This document shows, piece by piece, positions 48,208 through 60,530 of a DNA stretch of 64,000 nt. The DNA comes from Sarcophilus harrisii. Its lineage: Eukaryota; Chordata; Mammalia; Dasyuromorphia; Dasyuridae. Both the position numbers and the translations under genes were made by a program. Every line of letters begins with the position of its first letter. Position 1 is the stretch's first letter. The DNA lies in assembly GCF_902635505.1 (NCBI RefSeq), contig NC_045430.1:133589925-133653924 (forward strand), in the 5' to 3' direction. Under the pieces are notes generated by a model. That model was not told where the DNA came from. It searched no databases and saw nothing but the letters and a program-made list of their open reading frames with translations.

Positions 48208-49662
48208 ATCTGTATACAATAACCAGATGTCCCCTAAAGTATTTTGTGTATTTCCATATTTGCTAATGTTTCATAATAAGAAAATTTTTCTAATACATTA
48301 GTATTACATCTTTATTCAGACAAGTTTTAATGTACATGCTTTGTTAAACCTATAGTATTTTTATATTTTCTACAGGCTACTCTTTAAAAAGTGATATTTT
48401 AGACTGACATTCTGTACATGAATCTTTTGAAAATGTGATCATGAAAGCTAAGTTTGGCCTGGCCAAGAATAGTTATTGTAGTAGTTCTAAATTATGGGGC
48501 TAGAATCAAAACTGTAAAGATAAAAATAGGATAGTTTTATCACATAGGAACACCTAAAAGTTGAATAATTTTTCAGCTGCATTTTTCTGGTTCTGGGATT
48601 GATTCACTTTGAATTCTAAACAAGGTGTTCAACATGAGACAAATGGTGCAAAAGAAATTTAGTTCACTGCATTCCTAAGCCATGTCTGCCCAAGCCTCTC
48701 TTCCTTGCCTACAGTGACTCAAAAATTGACTGGGATAAAAACACAGAAAAAAGCAAGTTAACATGCCCCTGTATGACACAGAATCTATTTTAGGGAAACT
48801 CTGCTACTCATTTGTGAAATCACTTTTTGTTAAGAAGTGTGCAGTTAGCCATACAGCAAACAGTTGTTGCATTAAAAAATTTTCATCATAGTTTTTAGGT
48901 TATTTATATTTATGAACTTGAAACCAGACTTAAAGCATTTATGAAATGGCTAACTTGAAAAGGACTTTTTGTGTGTCTGCTTACAAATCATTACAAATTA
49001 CAAATCATTATGTGTCTTTAGTCAATAGTGACATACTGGCTTCACAGACTTATGCTTAGGGTGCTATTTATTGGATAAATCCTGGAGGGGATGAAGGCGT
49101 CATGTCCCTTTCCTTTCAAAGATGTAATTTTAAATAATTGTTAAAATGCATTTTTATTTTTAAAGATGTTAAATGGTTCGTGAGATCTTGCCTCTTCATT
49201 TTAAAAGCAAAATGTGTGGATAAACTGGGACAAAAAAGTGACATGAAGTCAGCAAATCTTCGTGATTAGAAGTATGTGAGCTCCAGTATATTGTCATCAA
49301 GACCAGAATTTATTATGCAGCCAAACAAATGTAGCAACACTGTTTAAACAAAATAACTGCTTTCTTGCCATTTTAAATAGTGATTTGTGTTTACCATTTA
49401 GCTACCCACCATATAATTGGCAGATACCTAAAGAATTTGATATTTTTTGAATTTAAGTGATTTTCAAATGTAAGAGTTTGATCAAGTTTAAATTAAACTA
49501 ATGTACAGGTTATACTAACTCCATTGTTTTCAGTGTATGTAAATGGAACTGTGTTAGAAATACACAGTTGGTAATCTCAGGAATGTTTTTTTTTTAATAG
49601 ATATGCAAATTTTAGTTTGTATTTAGTGATTCTTAAAGCATTTTTTCCATAGTTTTTAACAA

Positions 49663-49668
49663 AATAAA
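49663..49668 (+). terminator. Candidate distal SUV39H2 polyadenylation signal
   Basis: AATAAA followed within 35 bases by a TGTTGTTCAG downstream element. The alternative is the AATAAA at 47448. Confidence 0.4.
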
Positions 49669-49919
49669 TTTAATTTAGTTTGGATTCTGATGTTGTTCAG
49701 TAAATTTCTGCTTACCATGGAATATCATTGTTTCTATTTAAGCACCTTATTTTATTGATCCCTGAGCCAGGCAGAAAATCACTGATATCTTTTTGACCAT
49801 ACTGAGACTAGATTTTATAAATGTAGCTGACTTAACCAGGGACTTAATGTCTTGGTTTTGTTTTTAAAGCAAGTTATGATTTCTTTGTTTAAATTCATAC
49901 TTCTTTTACTGGCTATTTT

Positions 49920-50105
49920 AAAGACTTGAGTCACAGGATTATGGATTTTAGGATCATGGATTTAAAGCTAGAAGAGATTTTAGAGGTTACCTAATCCAGC
50001 CCCTTATTTTACAAATTAAGAAATTTAAGAAGCATGAATGATTGAGAGATGGGATTTGAATCTGATTCTTTGATTCCAAATCTAGTGATCTTTTTACTGT
50101 TCCGT
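49920..50105 (-). repeat. MIR-like / CORE-SINE element, antisense
   Basis: GGATCATGGATTTAAAGCTA, then CCTAATCCAGCCCCTTATTT and GGGATTTGAATCTGATTC, is a common old mammalian SINE order in reverse. A second copy is near 21750-21930. Confidence 0.5.
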
Positions 50106-50134
50106 ATTTATATCTTAGATTTTCTTTATTACAA

Positions 50135-50600
50135 TATTCCCGAATTGAAAGGGATCTCTGTAGACAACTGGTCCAACCACTCCCTGCCAAAGAATCCCTA
50201 TATTGCATTTCCCAACAAGAAATCATTCAGCCTTTACTTGAAGCCATCCATTGAAGGGAAACCATGATCTGAGGCAGCCCACTGCAAAACATTAGTAAGT
50301 ACTTGATCGAAATTGGCCCCTTTTTATATCTTCCTTACTACTCTTAGTTCTTCCTAGTGAAATCAAGCTGAACAGGTCTAATCCATATATCAAATATTAA
50401 AAACAGTCATCATATTCATATCTGTATCTATCTAGCTTTTCAAGTATTGAAATGTCTCCATTCTTCCTCTAGGCTTAAAAATACCCAATTCTTTCAACTG
50501 CTATTCCTCTGCCATGGAACTTAAATCCTTTCCCCATCTTAAACTGCTCTCTCCTGGACATTTCAGATCTTTGGTACAACCTAAAATTTTAATAACTCTC
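50135..50600 (-). repeat. CR1/L3 LINE 3' region, antisense
   Basis: CTGGTCCAACCACTCCCTGC, then CAGCCTTTACTTGAAGCCAT, then CTGAGGCAGCCCACTGC, later AATACCCAATTCTTTCAACT and CTCTCTCCTGGACATTTCAG. This is the phrase order of antisense CR1/L3. Confidence 0.65.
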
Positions 50601-51199
50601 TATTTTATTAGATTACATAAATCTTATTCAAGTTACAATTTATTGCACATTTGATTAAAAGTATAAACTGAACACTATCAGAATAATTCAAGTAGGTTTT
50701 AGAGAAGTTAAACACCAAAGCAAAAGATATTCTGGAATCTGAATTAGTTTGTACTAAAAATAGATGGATCTAAAACTAAAGAAGCCATTTTTCAAAGTAG
50801 AACTACCTCTCTGTATAACACCTCTTTATTTCTGTAAAGCTTTTAAAAATAATTGGATTGTAAATTGAGTAGTTAGCATAGATATGTATTTAAATCTGAG
50901 GTGATAGTCATTTGATTTCTAGTATGTGGGCACAATTAAATAGACTAAACAGATTTACTAGATGAAGCTACTCAAATGTATGTCATCTCAATGATGTAAA
51001 TACTCCTTCCAATGGTACAGGTTATCAATAGCTTTCCATCCTACGTAACTCTTAACCCATATCCTTTCATCAGAGATTCATCAAATATATTAGAGGCCTG
51101 CTTCTTAGTAATGATTCTTAACTTTAGAATAGTACAAGTGTAGCACACAGGCTCTCTTAAATGTTAGCTCTCACTTTTGCCAAGTATCTGATTCACTTC

Positions 51200-52850
51200 T
51201 CTTTCTACTCATAGATTTGGATAGTATTTTTTATGCCTCTTATTGAGCATAAATCATTGCTAGTAACATGCTTGTGTATGCTCACTCACAATGATCTCTC
51301 CATCTCTTTTACTGATTTTTAATTGACCACAATTTTATTTCCCTGAGGATTTGTCCCATGAATTGAAGCCTTTACAGAATCACTAGAAGAATACTGATGA
51401 TGAAATGATGTTTTTGTTTCAAAGTCTTTTAAGTTCTATGAAATTTCTAATGGTAACCAAACCTGCTTTCTTATTTCTACTCAAGTTTGAACCAGTTCAG
51501 TGGATTGTCTATTCATCTTCATATTATCATCTAGATAATAGGCAGTTTTTATCCATTTTGTTTTTTCTTTTATAGATAATTAAACTAATCTTCTGAGCAT
51601 TGTGAATTTCATTTAAGGAGGTTCTATAATGTTCAGTATTAGATGCAGGTCATCTACAAAGAAGAGCCTTTGGAAGATCTTGGCATCCATATGGAATCAT
51701 TCTTTCATTTGGTTGCTACAGTGTACTCTCCTTGACAGTGACAAAAAACCTTTGGCATGCATGTATCTCCTGTTTATACCTTGCTTGATATTAATAAGAT
51801 CATCCAACAAAGTTATATCTGTTGTTGTAATTATATTATCAGTTTGTGCATGGATGACACCCTGCTGAATCAAATGCTATTTTATAGTCAACAGAATTTT
51901 TGCATTTTTTGACCTTTCAGTCAATTGTATGTATGACTTCAATTGGCTGTAGTGCATAGCGTGCAAATCAGGTTACTTTTTTATACTTTGATCAAAGATA
52001 ACTTTCAACTTCCTGAAAGGGCAAGGACCAGTTTTCTTTCCCTAGCCATTAGTAAAGTGCCTAGCATATATGTGTCTAATAAATATTAATAGATATGTAA
52101 ATCATTGTAAAAGATTTTGTAGAAATTAAAGTAGGGGAATAATTGATATTCTTTACTGCTTCAAAATGGTCCTTTGGTCCTTTCCCTCTCTTCCCTCTTA
52201 ATCATTCCAGCATTTAGTTTAGGTATGAGAAGTGATATCTACTTAGCTTCAAAATTGTGTCAACATATCATCATAGATCTCTTCTGTACTTGGTTTGGTC
52301 CAGATGCTGTTCCCATCTTTGTTGTTCCTTATGCATATTGAGAACTAAGATGTTTGAAATTAAATATGATAACTCCCTGATAATTAATGAACATAGTTTT
52401 GTTTTAGAAATTGATAGATGCTTTCCATTTTTATCGATGTTCCTTCCACTTTAACTGATGTTAAAATTATCTTGTTTAAAGGAGAGACATACCAGACTTT
52501 CTAGGCCCAGCTTCTTCACTTTCCTTTGTCATTTTATTAATCAGTGTTGTTCATAATCTTCTACTATCCTCCTTACCGTTTTACAAATGAATTTATATTA
52601 TAAACTGGTATTGCCATTGGCTACAGATTTAATTCCTGTCAAGAAAAACAAGAAATTAAAGTAATTTCTTGGCTATTTTTGTTCCCTCATTGTGACAACT
52701 GCTTTATGTTGGTGAAGTTTCTGTAGAACAAGATAATAGTCAATGCCAAAGTCTATTCCTTTATCCATTAATCATTTTTAGTATCAGTAACATGTCTGAA
52801 TAAGTCAGATGGTCACTGTTTATAAATGTATACATTTTCTTAAATTTCTT
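51200..52850 (-). repeat. RTE/BovB-like LINE, antisense
   Basis: Read on the minus strand near 51890-51860 there is NSVDYKIAFDSA, matching the VDYEKAFDSV block of RTE reverse transcriptase. The flanks are decayed with the same composition. The limits are approximate. Confidence 0.5.
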
Positions 52851-53419
52851 TTCTAATGTGATATCACTTGTGATTTTTTTGGTTTTTAAGTGGATGGTAT
52901 GAATATATAAATAGATGATTTAGAGATGACTTCCATATTGGAAACCAAGTACCTCCTCTCTGTTAAAACATAGTTAACTTCTTTTCCTCTGGATTATGTA
53001 GTGTTTGTTCTCTGCAAGCAGTATTGTCAAATTCAAATAGAAATGGATCACTATTAGCCACATGCTGACTTAAAAAAACACAAATTAACAAATTATATTG
53101 TACTTTTTTACTTGTTAAACCTTGCCCAGTCACATTTTAATATGGTTCCACCTTTGAGTTTGACATCTCTGCCCTGCCAGTGCTTTCTAGTTCCCTTCTT
53201 GGGGAAAAAAAAAAAAAAAAAAAAGAAGCATTCTTGATGTATGGGCATGAGGCTTTGGTGTAGTCTGTTAATTCTAACCTCCTTCATTTCTTGATCCTGA
53301 CCTATGTTTCAACACATCATCCTGGATATTCTGAATTGACACTTTTTTATATTCATGCTATAAACATAACCAGAAGATATAAGGAGGTTGCCACTAAATG
53401 AATTACGATTTGTAGATTT

Positions 53420-53520
53420 TACTTGAAAAGTCAATGAAGTGCGTACTATGTGCCAGTCAGATTGCTAAGAACTAGGATAAAAGTATAAAGATATAATCTC
53501 TATTCACAAAAATCCAAAGG
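53420..53520 (-). repeat. LINE L2 tail, antisense
   Basis: AATGAAGTGCGTACTATGTG, then CCAGTCAGATTGCTAAGAAC, is an L2 3' end in reverse. Confidence 0.6.
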
Positions 53521-53799
53521 CGTTGTGCCCAAGGGCAAAGAGGAACATTTTAGGGGAAGTGACCATACCTTACAGTGTTGATGATAAGCAAAAACATTAT
53601 CATTAAGGAAACTGAATTTATAGAGAAGCAGCTATTGTGGACAACGGAGCAGAAAGATTTTTAAAACTCAAAAAAGATCCTTTAATTAAATCATTTTGTA
53701 CTTTAAATCTAGACTTAAAAGTGAGATTAGCATAAGAGATAAAATATGTTGGGATGGGGGAGAAAACACATACAATTTAAAATTATAGTATAAATGATA

Positions 53800-54000
53800 G
53801 GAAAATACTTTATAAATATTTTATTTGAGCCTCATAACAATACTGTGTGGTAGGAATTATTACCTTTGTTTTACAGCTGTAGAAACTGAGCAGCCATAAG
53901 TGACTTTGCCCAATTATATAACTTATAAGTAAATGAGTCAGATTTGAACTCTGGTTTTTCTGACTCTAGGAAGTGCTTTCTTCATTATGCCAATTAGCTG
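53800..54000 (-). repeat. MIR, antisense
   Basis: CCTCATAACAATACTGTGTG, then TTTTACAGCTGTAGAAACTG, then CAGATTTGAACTCTGGTTTT, is a MIR in reverse order. Confidence 0.75.
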
Positions 54001-54844
54001 AAGCCCTATTTTTACTAAATTACTCAGTATTTTTCTAAAAAGTGTTTTTTTGTTTGTTTTTTTAAAAACCACTTTTTATGTGATACAGTAATGGGAAGTG
54101 ATCCAAATTATGTATATGTTTAAATCCACATAAACAGGCAATACAGTAGTTGCTCTATTCAAGGTACTTGAAAGGGCACACAGGAAAAATCCCTAATTTG
54201 TACATAAAAAACTATGTTTCGTTTCTACAAGATAGTAAGCACTCTTGCAAGGCTTCCCATTACTATCCGTTTGATTGTAGAGGTAGTTTATAATAGTAAC
54301 ACATGAACCAAAAGAGACAAACCTCAGAGGAAACAAGCAGATTTTGGGGAAGGAGGGAGGTGAGCTCTTCTCTCACAGTTTGTAATGGGAATGGTTAAGC
54401 TATTACATTTCTAGACTCAGAAGTTTCAAATATATTCAACGCAAAATAATCAAAATGTTCATTACAAAACAGGTAAGACTGTCCTAGGCAAAATTTAAGT
54501 TCCCTCTTTCCCCTTTCAGCCTCCTCCTGTACTCCCTTTCCACTTTCAATACCTACAATCCTTTATCTGTTTTAATTCTCTTAAAATCTGTAGAGGAAAA
54601 CAGTGACCCATAGTCCAAATTTACCTCCTTTTCCCTGCTATTCCTATCCAGCAAGTTATCTCAGCTAAGCCGATTAAGTGAATTCACAATGATTGCCTCA
54701 TAAACTGAAGTACTAAAGCTGTTATTTGAAATTCATTATTAGCTTCTTAATTACCAAGATTGAATTCTCATTTTCTTTCTTCTTTGTGTATAATTAGACA
54801 TTGCTGACCAGCCTTTTTTTTTTTTTTTTTTTTGACACTTTGGT

Positions 54845-55035
54845 TAGAGATAGTTAGGTGATGTAATGGATGTGTCAGGAGACATAAATTCAGATCCTGC
54901 CTCAGGCACCAGTTTCCTAGTATGTAAAATGGAGATATCACCTACCTCCCAGGTGGTTATTATGAGAATAAAATGAGATATCTGCAAAATGTTGTACAAA
55001 CTTTTAAAGTATTATATAAATGATAGCTATTATTT
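54845..55035 (+). repeat. MIR/CORE-SINE, sense
   Basis: GATAGTTAGGTGATGTAATG, then TCAGATCCTGCCTCAGGCAC, then CTACCTCCCAGGTGGTTATT. A T run of about 21 bases precedes it. Confidence 0.65.
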
Positions 55036-55069
55036 TGTGGCAATACTCTTAATTGGTTCTTTTGACAGC

Positions 55070-55800
55070 TTTTCAAGCTCTTTCTCTAGGAGGATTTCTC
55101 CCTAAAAGGGGTTGTTGCCCAGTGTTCTGTCCTTGGGCTTCCTCTGTATAATCTCTCCCTTCACTTATTACCTTTATGCAGATAAGTACCAAATCCACAT
55201 AATTGGCCTTTTTTTCTGTGACTAAATCTTGACATCAAATATTGGAGACTTATTATGTTTTATTAGTACTTCAAACTCAATTGTGCAAAATAATTTCTCT
55301 GCATTTCCCATTTCTATATTTTTTTTTAATGGCATTACCATTCTGTCAGGTAACATCCCATATCAAAATTATGCTCCCTTCAATCATATTGCCATCATCA
55401 AGAACCTAGTTCTGGTTTTTATCACTGTTTCCCTAAAATTTTGTAATACTCTCCTAATTCCTCCCCCTATCCTTAATCTCTTCTCAGATCCATTTTTTCC
55501 CCCACACCTGTCAAATGGTTCCCTAATAACTGTCTAGGATAGAATCCAAGCTCTTCTATTGAGCCCTTCATGATATGGCTATAATCTAACATGATAGCCT
55601 TTTTATTTCACATTCTCTTTACATATTTAACACTCTTGCTAGATTAAATCTACTAGATCTGTCTATTTCTCATCTTCCCTTCGTGCAAACTTGCTCTCAT
55701 TTGTGCCTCAAATACGCCCAGGTGAATAGTTTCAATAATTTCACATTAACCTACTTTTTCCTATTCACTTCTGGACCCATTTTATCTTTTGTGCCCAGAT
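55070..55800 (+). repeat. LINE L2, sense
   Basis: TCCTTGGGCTTCCTCTGTAT, then GATAGAATCCAAGCTCTTCT, GAGCCCTTCATGATATGGCT and AACCTACTTTTTCC are L2 phrases in order. The open frame across 55229-55537 is part of this fossil. Confidence 0.55.
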
Positions 55801-56254
55801 ACATGACTGATGAATGTATTCAGTAAGATGGTTTGTCCATGCAACTAAGTCAAATCTAGCCAACATATCTTCTTCAAACTTAATTTTTCTAAAATACATT
55901 CTGCATGGCTACATGGTTCACTAAACAGGTACTATAGTATTCCTTGATAGCAGAAATCTTTAATGTTTTTTGTATCACAGACCTCTATGGTACTCTTGGT
56001 AAAAACATATTCCTAAAAGAATGCTTTTAAATGGATAAAAGAAGAATTAAAAAGGAAATCAACTGTGTTGAAATAAAGATATATTTTCCCTCATTCAATT
56101 TTACAGACCCTTCAGAATAACTTTTATAGATAACCTTATTCCCTCAATCCATTTGGCCTTAAGGCAGAACATCATGATAGTGGAAAACAGCTTACTAGGC
56201 TGGTCATATTTTTATGCCTTGGCATGAATGTTACCTCTGTAGTTGTATCAGGTA

Positions 56255-56345
56255 GTATTTTTTTTTTCCCCTGAGATTTCTGAAGTTGTGACTTGCCCAG
56301 GGTCACACAGGACGTATTGTATATGAGGTCACATTTGAACTAGTA
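56255..56345 (-). repeat. CORE-SINE fragment, antisense
   Basis: GACTTGCCCAGGGTCACACA, then TGAGGTCACATTTGAACTAG, is the reverse of the marsupial SINE body. Confidence 0.55.
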
Positions 56346-56759
56346 CGTGCGTGCACAGGTAAAACTCAGAAAACCTTTTAGGGTCACATTTTATTCTACC
56401 AAGGCAAATTCTAGCAGATCTATTTTATTTTGGTTTCTCCCGCTTTCTGGCTTACCTAAAAATGCTCTAAAATAATTTAGCTTAGCTACTGTCTCATACT
56501 AAAGTTTTCTACAAATTTTTTCCTCAAGTGTTTTTTAATATTTTGTGAGGCAACAATCCTAATGTTCTACTATGAACCACTGTAATGTTTGACAAAGAAT
56601 TCTAATCCTATTTTGCCTTCTGACCTTGTCTTATTTGCTTGGCAGTGAGAGCAAGCTCTGGGTAAAGTGATTTGAGGGTTCTACTGACCTAACTGTAGGT
56701 TAAATGTCTCCAAAATGATTTTTCTTTTATCCATTTCCATTTTATTCTTTTATCCGGTT

Positions 56760-56910
56760 CTGACCTTGGAGCCAACAAACAAGTCTGGGTTGGAGTCCCA
56801 TATATATTGGCTATGCCATGCAATCCTGAGAAAGTCACTTCCAGTACTCTAGATATCTCTTTAATAGTAAAAGTTGCAGATATGTCAGTCTGCATTGGTA
56901 GAAACTGGTA
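56760..56910 (+). repeat. SINE fragment (MIR/CORE-like), sense
   Basis: GAGCCAACAAACAAGTCTGG, then CATGCAATCCTGAGAAAGTC, then TATCTCTTTAATAGTAAAAG, resembles a degraded CORE-SINE. Confidence 0.35.
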
Positions 56911-57370
56911 GTTTACTCTTTAAGAATTTCCTCATATCAATGAATTAAGTTCCAGTCCCTATCACTATTCTGTTTTTGTTTTCTGTTATGTTAGGCTAAT
57001 TATGTGGATTTGTTTAGGATTGAAATTGTAACTATTGTGTTTATACCATCTTTAGTATTTATTTTGACTAGGTCATTAACTTGTTCTTGGTTAAACTTTA
57101 CATTTGTTAAATCCCCAATTTTATATTTCATGTGTTATGCTAGGAAAACATTGCTAAAATAAGATTGTCTTTCCTGGAGTTAAAAGAAGGGCAGCAAATA
57201 CATAACTACAACAACACATATTCACATATTGGATTCCCAAAAAAGTATGAGACTAGAGAAGGGAGAAATCAGGAGCAGCTTCCTTACTGTTAAAAAAAAA
57301 AAATTCCTCATAAGTTTCTTTTACAGATCCTGAGATTCACACCACCCTGCTCAATCTGTCTTAAATGGAG

Positions 57371-57373
57371 AAA

Positions 57374-57404
<31 letters not shown>
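57371..57404 (+). repeat. Poly-A run, about 26-30 bases
   Basis: A long A run with no recognisable retroelement body immediately upstream. Confidence 0.7.
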
Positions 57405-57999
57405 CTAGGAAAAAAGTTTTAACCTAAGTTAAATATCACCTGAAACCTTAATAGCCATTTTATCTTGGATCCCAATACTTAGGGAAAGAGAGAGACTTAC
57501 TGTTTAGATTCCCCCTTAGTTATGCATGGATTCAAGAGTCCTAAGAAAGGTTTCAAAGCTGTTCTTTACAGATAACGTTTCATTTTGTTAGAAATGCTTG
57601 ATTTTACACAATATTATAGACATTTAGGTAAAGTGCTGACGTATCCAGTTATCCACACTATACAATAATTATACTTATAATCAAATGTCAAATTAATTTG
57701 ATTTTAAGTTTTGATTGTAACAATAAATTCTGTTCATGTAGGCTCAGCCTTCATAGTGAGTTTGGTGCTCACATAGCATGATCATCTACTCAACTTAAAA
57801 ATATTAGCAGGAATACTTTTTGCAACTCCCAAAAGGTAAGAAAGCAGTGGTAGTTTATGTAAAATTCATATTTCTAATCTATTTTAAACTTAAGAAAAAT
57901 CTCAAACTTTCATTCCCATTTCATTTTGCTGGATGGCCAACTACAAAAAAATTTTATCCTTCAGAGTTGATATCTTGGTAAATAAAAATTAACTAAAGT

Positions 58000-60240
58000 C
58001 CATTTTTAAAAATGTGAAAGCATAATGGTGAGTTAGGTTCTGAGAAATTGGATGTTTCAAATAAATGTATATATAAAGCTAAGATCACATTATACACAGC
58101 ATTCCAGTGAAGGGAGAGGGCAAGAAGATATACCAGATCCATCATCCCAGGCCTACTTTTGTGTAGGGTATAAGACCACGTACAAGAAAAACATCTATCA
58201 TTCCTGGCCTGTTCCAGGTTAAGGATCCAAAGCAAAGTGTCAAGAAAACCTGTGCCTAAGGGTGCTATTCCAGGGATAGGAGTCTCCAAGTTAGGAGATA
58301 TATTGGGAAAGGAACAAGATCCCATAATAAGCAGGTCTGTAATGTGACATCTAACTTAGGAGCAGAGCAGGGTCTCCAGCATCTAGCCCAGTCTGAAACT
58401 CACAGGAATAACTTGGGCAGGAATTTCAGACCAAAGGGAACCAGCAGAGCTTTTCATTTAGGTCATAATGGCTAAGTCCATCAACAGTTTGCTGAAACTC
58501 CATATATAATAAATCCATAATCCTGTTCAAACCCAAAGCTAGGCCAGGAACTTGCATTACTTGGATGATAAGATCAATGATGGGACTTTGCCCGGGATCA
58601 AACCACTTAAAGGGCACTGAAAACTTAGGTATTGGGCCAAAGCTGTCACCGAGATCCTCGGAATAGCAAAACAATACTCAAGAAATCAGCAACGGGACCA
58701 GTTCAGACACTTCTACAAGTACATAGAATCTGGCCTTAAAATCTAAAGCCAGGAAGCAATTGGAAAAAATGAAGAACCCAAAAAATTAAAACCATAAAAA
58801 AAGCTATTACAATGACAGGGACACCCAAGACAAACTGACTCCAAGACACTGACAAGCAAAGCCTTAAAAATAGCTTGGATACATGTGAAGACAATTTACT
58901 AGAGATGAGGATTTTTTAAATACTTTTAATAACGCTGGAAGGAAAGTAAATGGAAAATGAGAGCTACTGAAGTGAATAGAGAAGTAATGGTTTGACATAA
59001 ATATAATTTCTTATCCAATCCACAAACTCTGAAATATGATTTGATAAATATTTTAAAAGTCAAGAATGGAGGAAAATGTAAGGTTATCTCATAGTAAAAT
59101 TAAGTGACTGAAAAATTTGAATAGTGATGATTTAAGAATGGATTATCTGAAAGTCATGACCAAAAAAAAAAAAAAAAAGACATTTCGAACTTTAAAAGGG
59201 TAACACGTAAATAAAATACACTGGTCACTTTGTAAAATTCTAAATGAAAACTCCCAAGAGCAGTACAGCCATATTTTCTAAATCAAAGAGAAAACACTAG
59301 CCAGAAAGACAGTGTAAAGAAAAGATGAGCTTGAAATACAATAATCCAGAAGGCAAAAGAAGTATGCAGTCAGTTCCTTACCCTGCAGAACTAAATGTTA
59401 CTGGGGGGGGGAAGAGGAAGGGAAGTGGACTTTTAATGAAATAAAGGACTTAAGTGCATTCCTTTTGAGGATCAGAGATACAAAGGAATTTAAAGAGTTC
59501 AAATATAGATCAAAAGAAACAAGGCGCAAAGGATCGTGAGAAACTAAAGGATAAATAGCATATTCAAATACAGGGAGATAATATATGTCCCCTCCGAAAC
59601 CTTAATCACCACTATAGATCATGGGGAAGTCATTGGACAGAAAGCCTAAAAATGGCTCTTATTATGTCTTGTTGAACTTAAAAGAATGAAAAAAGAGGGA
59701 AAGAAAATATGCTGAGGGATAGATGGGAGTAACTTTTCTCATTTGATATACAAATATAAATGAAGAGGCCTAGGGAAAGCAGCTGAAAATTCATCTGAAC
59801 TGAATAAAAAGGGAAGAATATATGCACAGAATGTGGGACAAATACATTTCAAGAGAATTGAAAGTAGAGAGAGACCAATAGGATGCAGGGTACATTAAGA
59901 GAAGGATTCTCAAAACAAATTCTAAGAAGTATTTGTAGTTCTTTTGTTTGCAGTGGCAAAGTATAAGAAAATGGAGTAGGGGAAGGGAGTATGAAGGTAC
60001 CTATCAATCAACTTAAGAATATCTGAATAAGTTGAGATACGTTTATGAGAGAAAACAGAAACAAGGATGGTTTCAGAGATTTGGGAAGATTTCTATGAAC
60101 TGATGCAGTGAAATGAACAGAATACATCAACATTGTAAAATAATTTTGAAAGATTTAGAAACTGATCAATGTAATGACTTAACCATGAATTCATAAATCA
60201 TAATGAAATACACTACCACTCACCTCCTGACAGAGAGGTG
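58000..60240 (+). repeat. Decayed L1/HAL1-like sequence, sense
   Basis: The left half has L1 5'-region-like phrases. The middle (GTGGACTTTTAATGAAATAA) parallels the 24500-24640 segment. The right end, GGTTTCAGAGATTTGGGAAG, TATGAACTGATGCAGTGAAA and GAACAGAATACATC, is the L1 3' region seen near 24960-25080. Limits and internal structure are uncertain. Confidence 0.4.
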
Positions 60241-60349
60241 AAGAATTCAAAAGTGCAGAATAAAACTTATTTGGTTGTTTTCCCTTAACAGGATGAGAAT
60301 AGAGGAAAAGGGGAAAAGAAAATGCATTTTTGCTGATTAAAAAATAAAA

Positions 60350-60355
60350 TTTATT
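60350..60355 (-). terminator. Candidate DCLRE1C polyadenylation signal
   Basis: TTTATT on the plus strand is AATAAA on the gene strand, about 175 bases after the stop codon. Confidence 0.4.
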
Positions 60356-60530
60356 AAAAATGTATATAATCTCAGCCACTTAATATTTCATAACATTTTC
60401 TTCTAGGTCTTCAATTTTTAATCTGCTAAGACAATTACTCTGGAATACTCTTAAGGTTTTTTTTTTCTTCTATTTCATAAAATCTCTGAAGGAGTCTTCG
60501 TATTTTGACTGAAAAATAATTCCAAAATAT

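Larger units (their letters stand above)
47142..49690 (+). other. Probable SUV39H2 3' UTR
   Basis: No other gene begins here. A proximal AATAAA lies at 47448-47453 and a distal one at 49663-49668, the latter followed by GT-rich sequence. The stretch carries an L2 piece and a hAT-like piece. Stretches such as 48210-49650 match no repeat I know and may be conserved UTR. Confidence 0.45.

Noticed and set aside
57993-58674. Minus-strand frames of 110 and 82 codons
   Set aside because: They lie in decayed L1-like sequence with no recognisable motif and opposite to the element's inferred strand.
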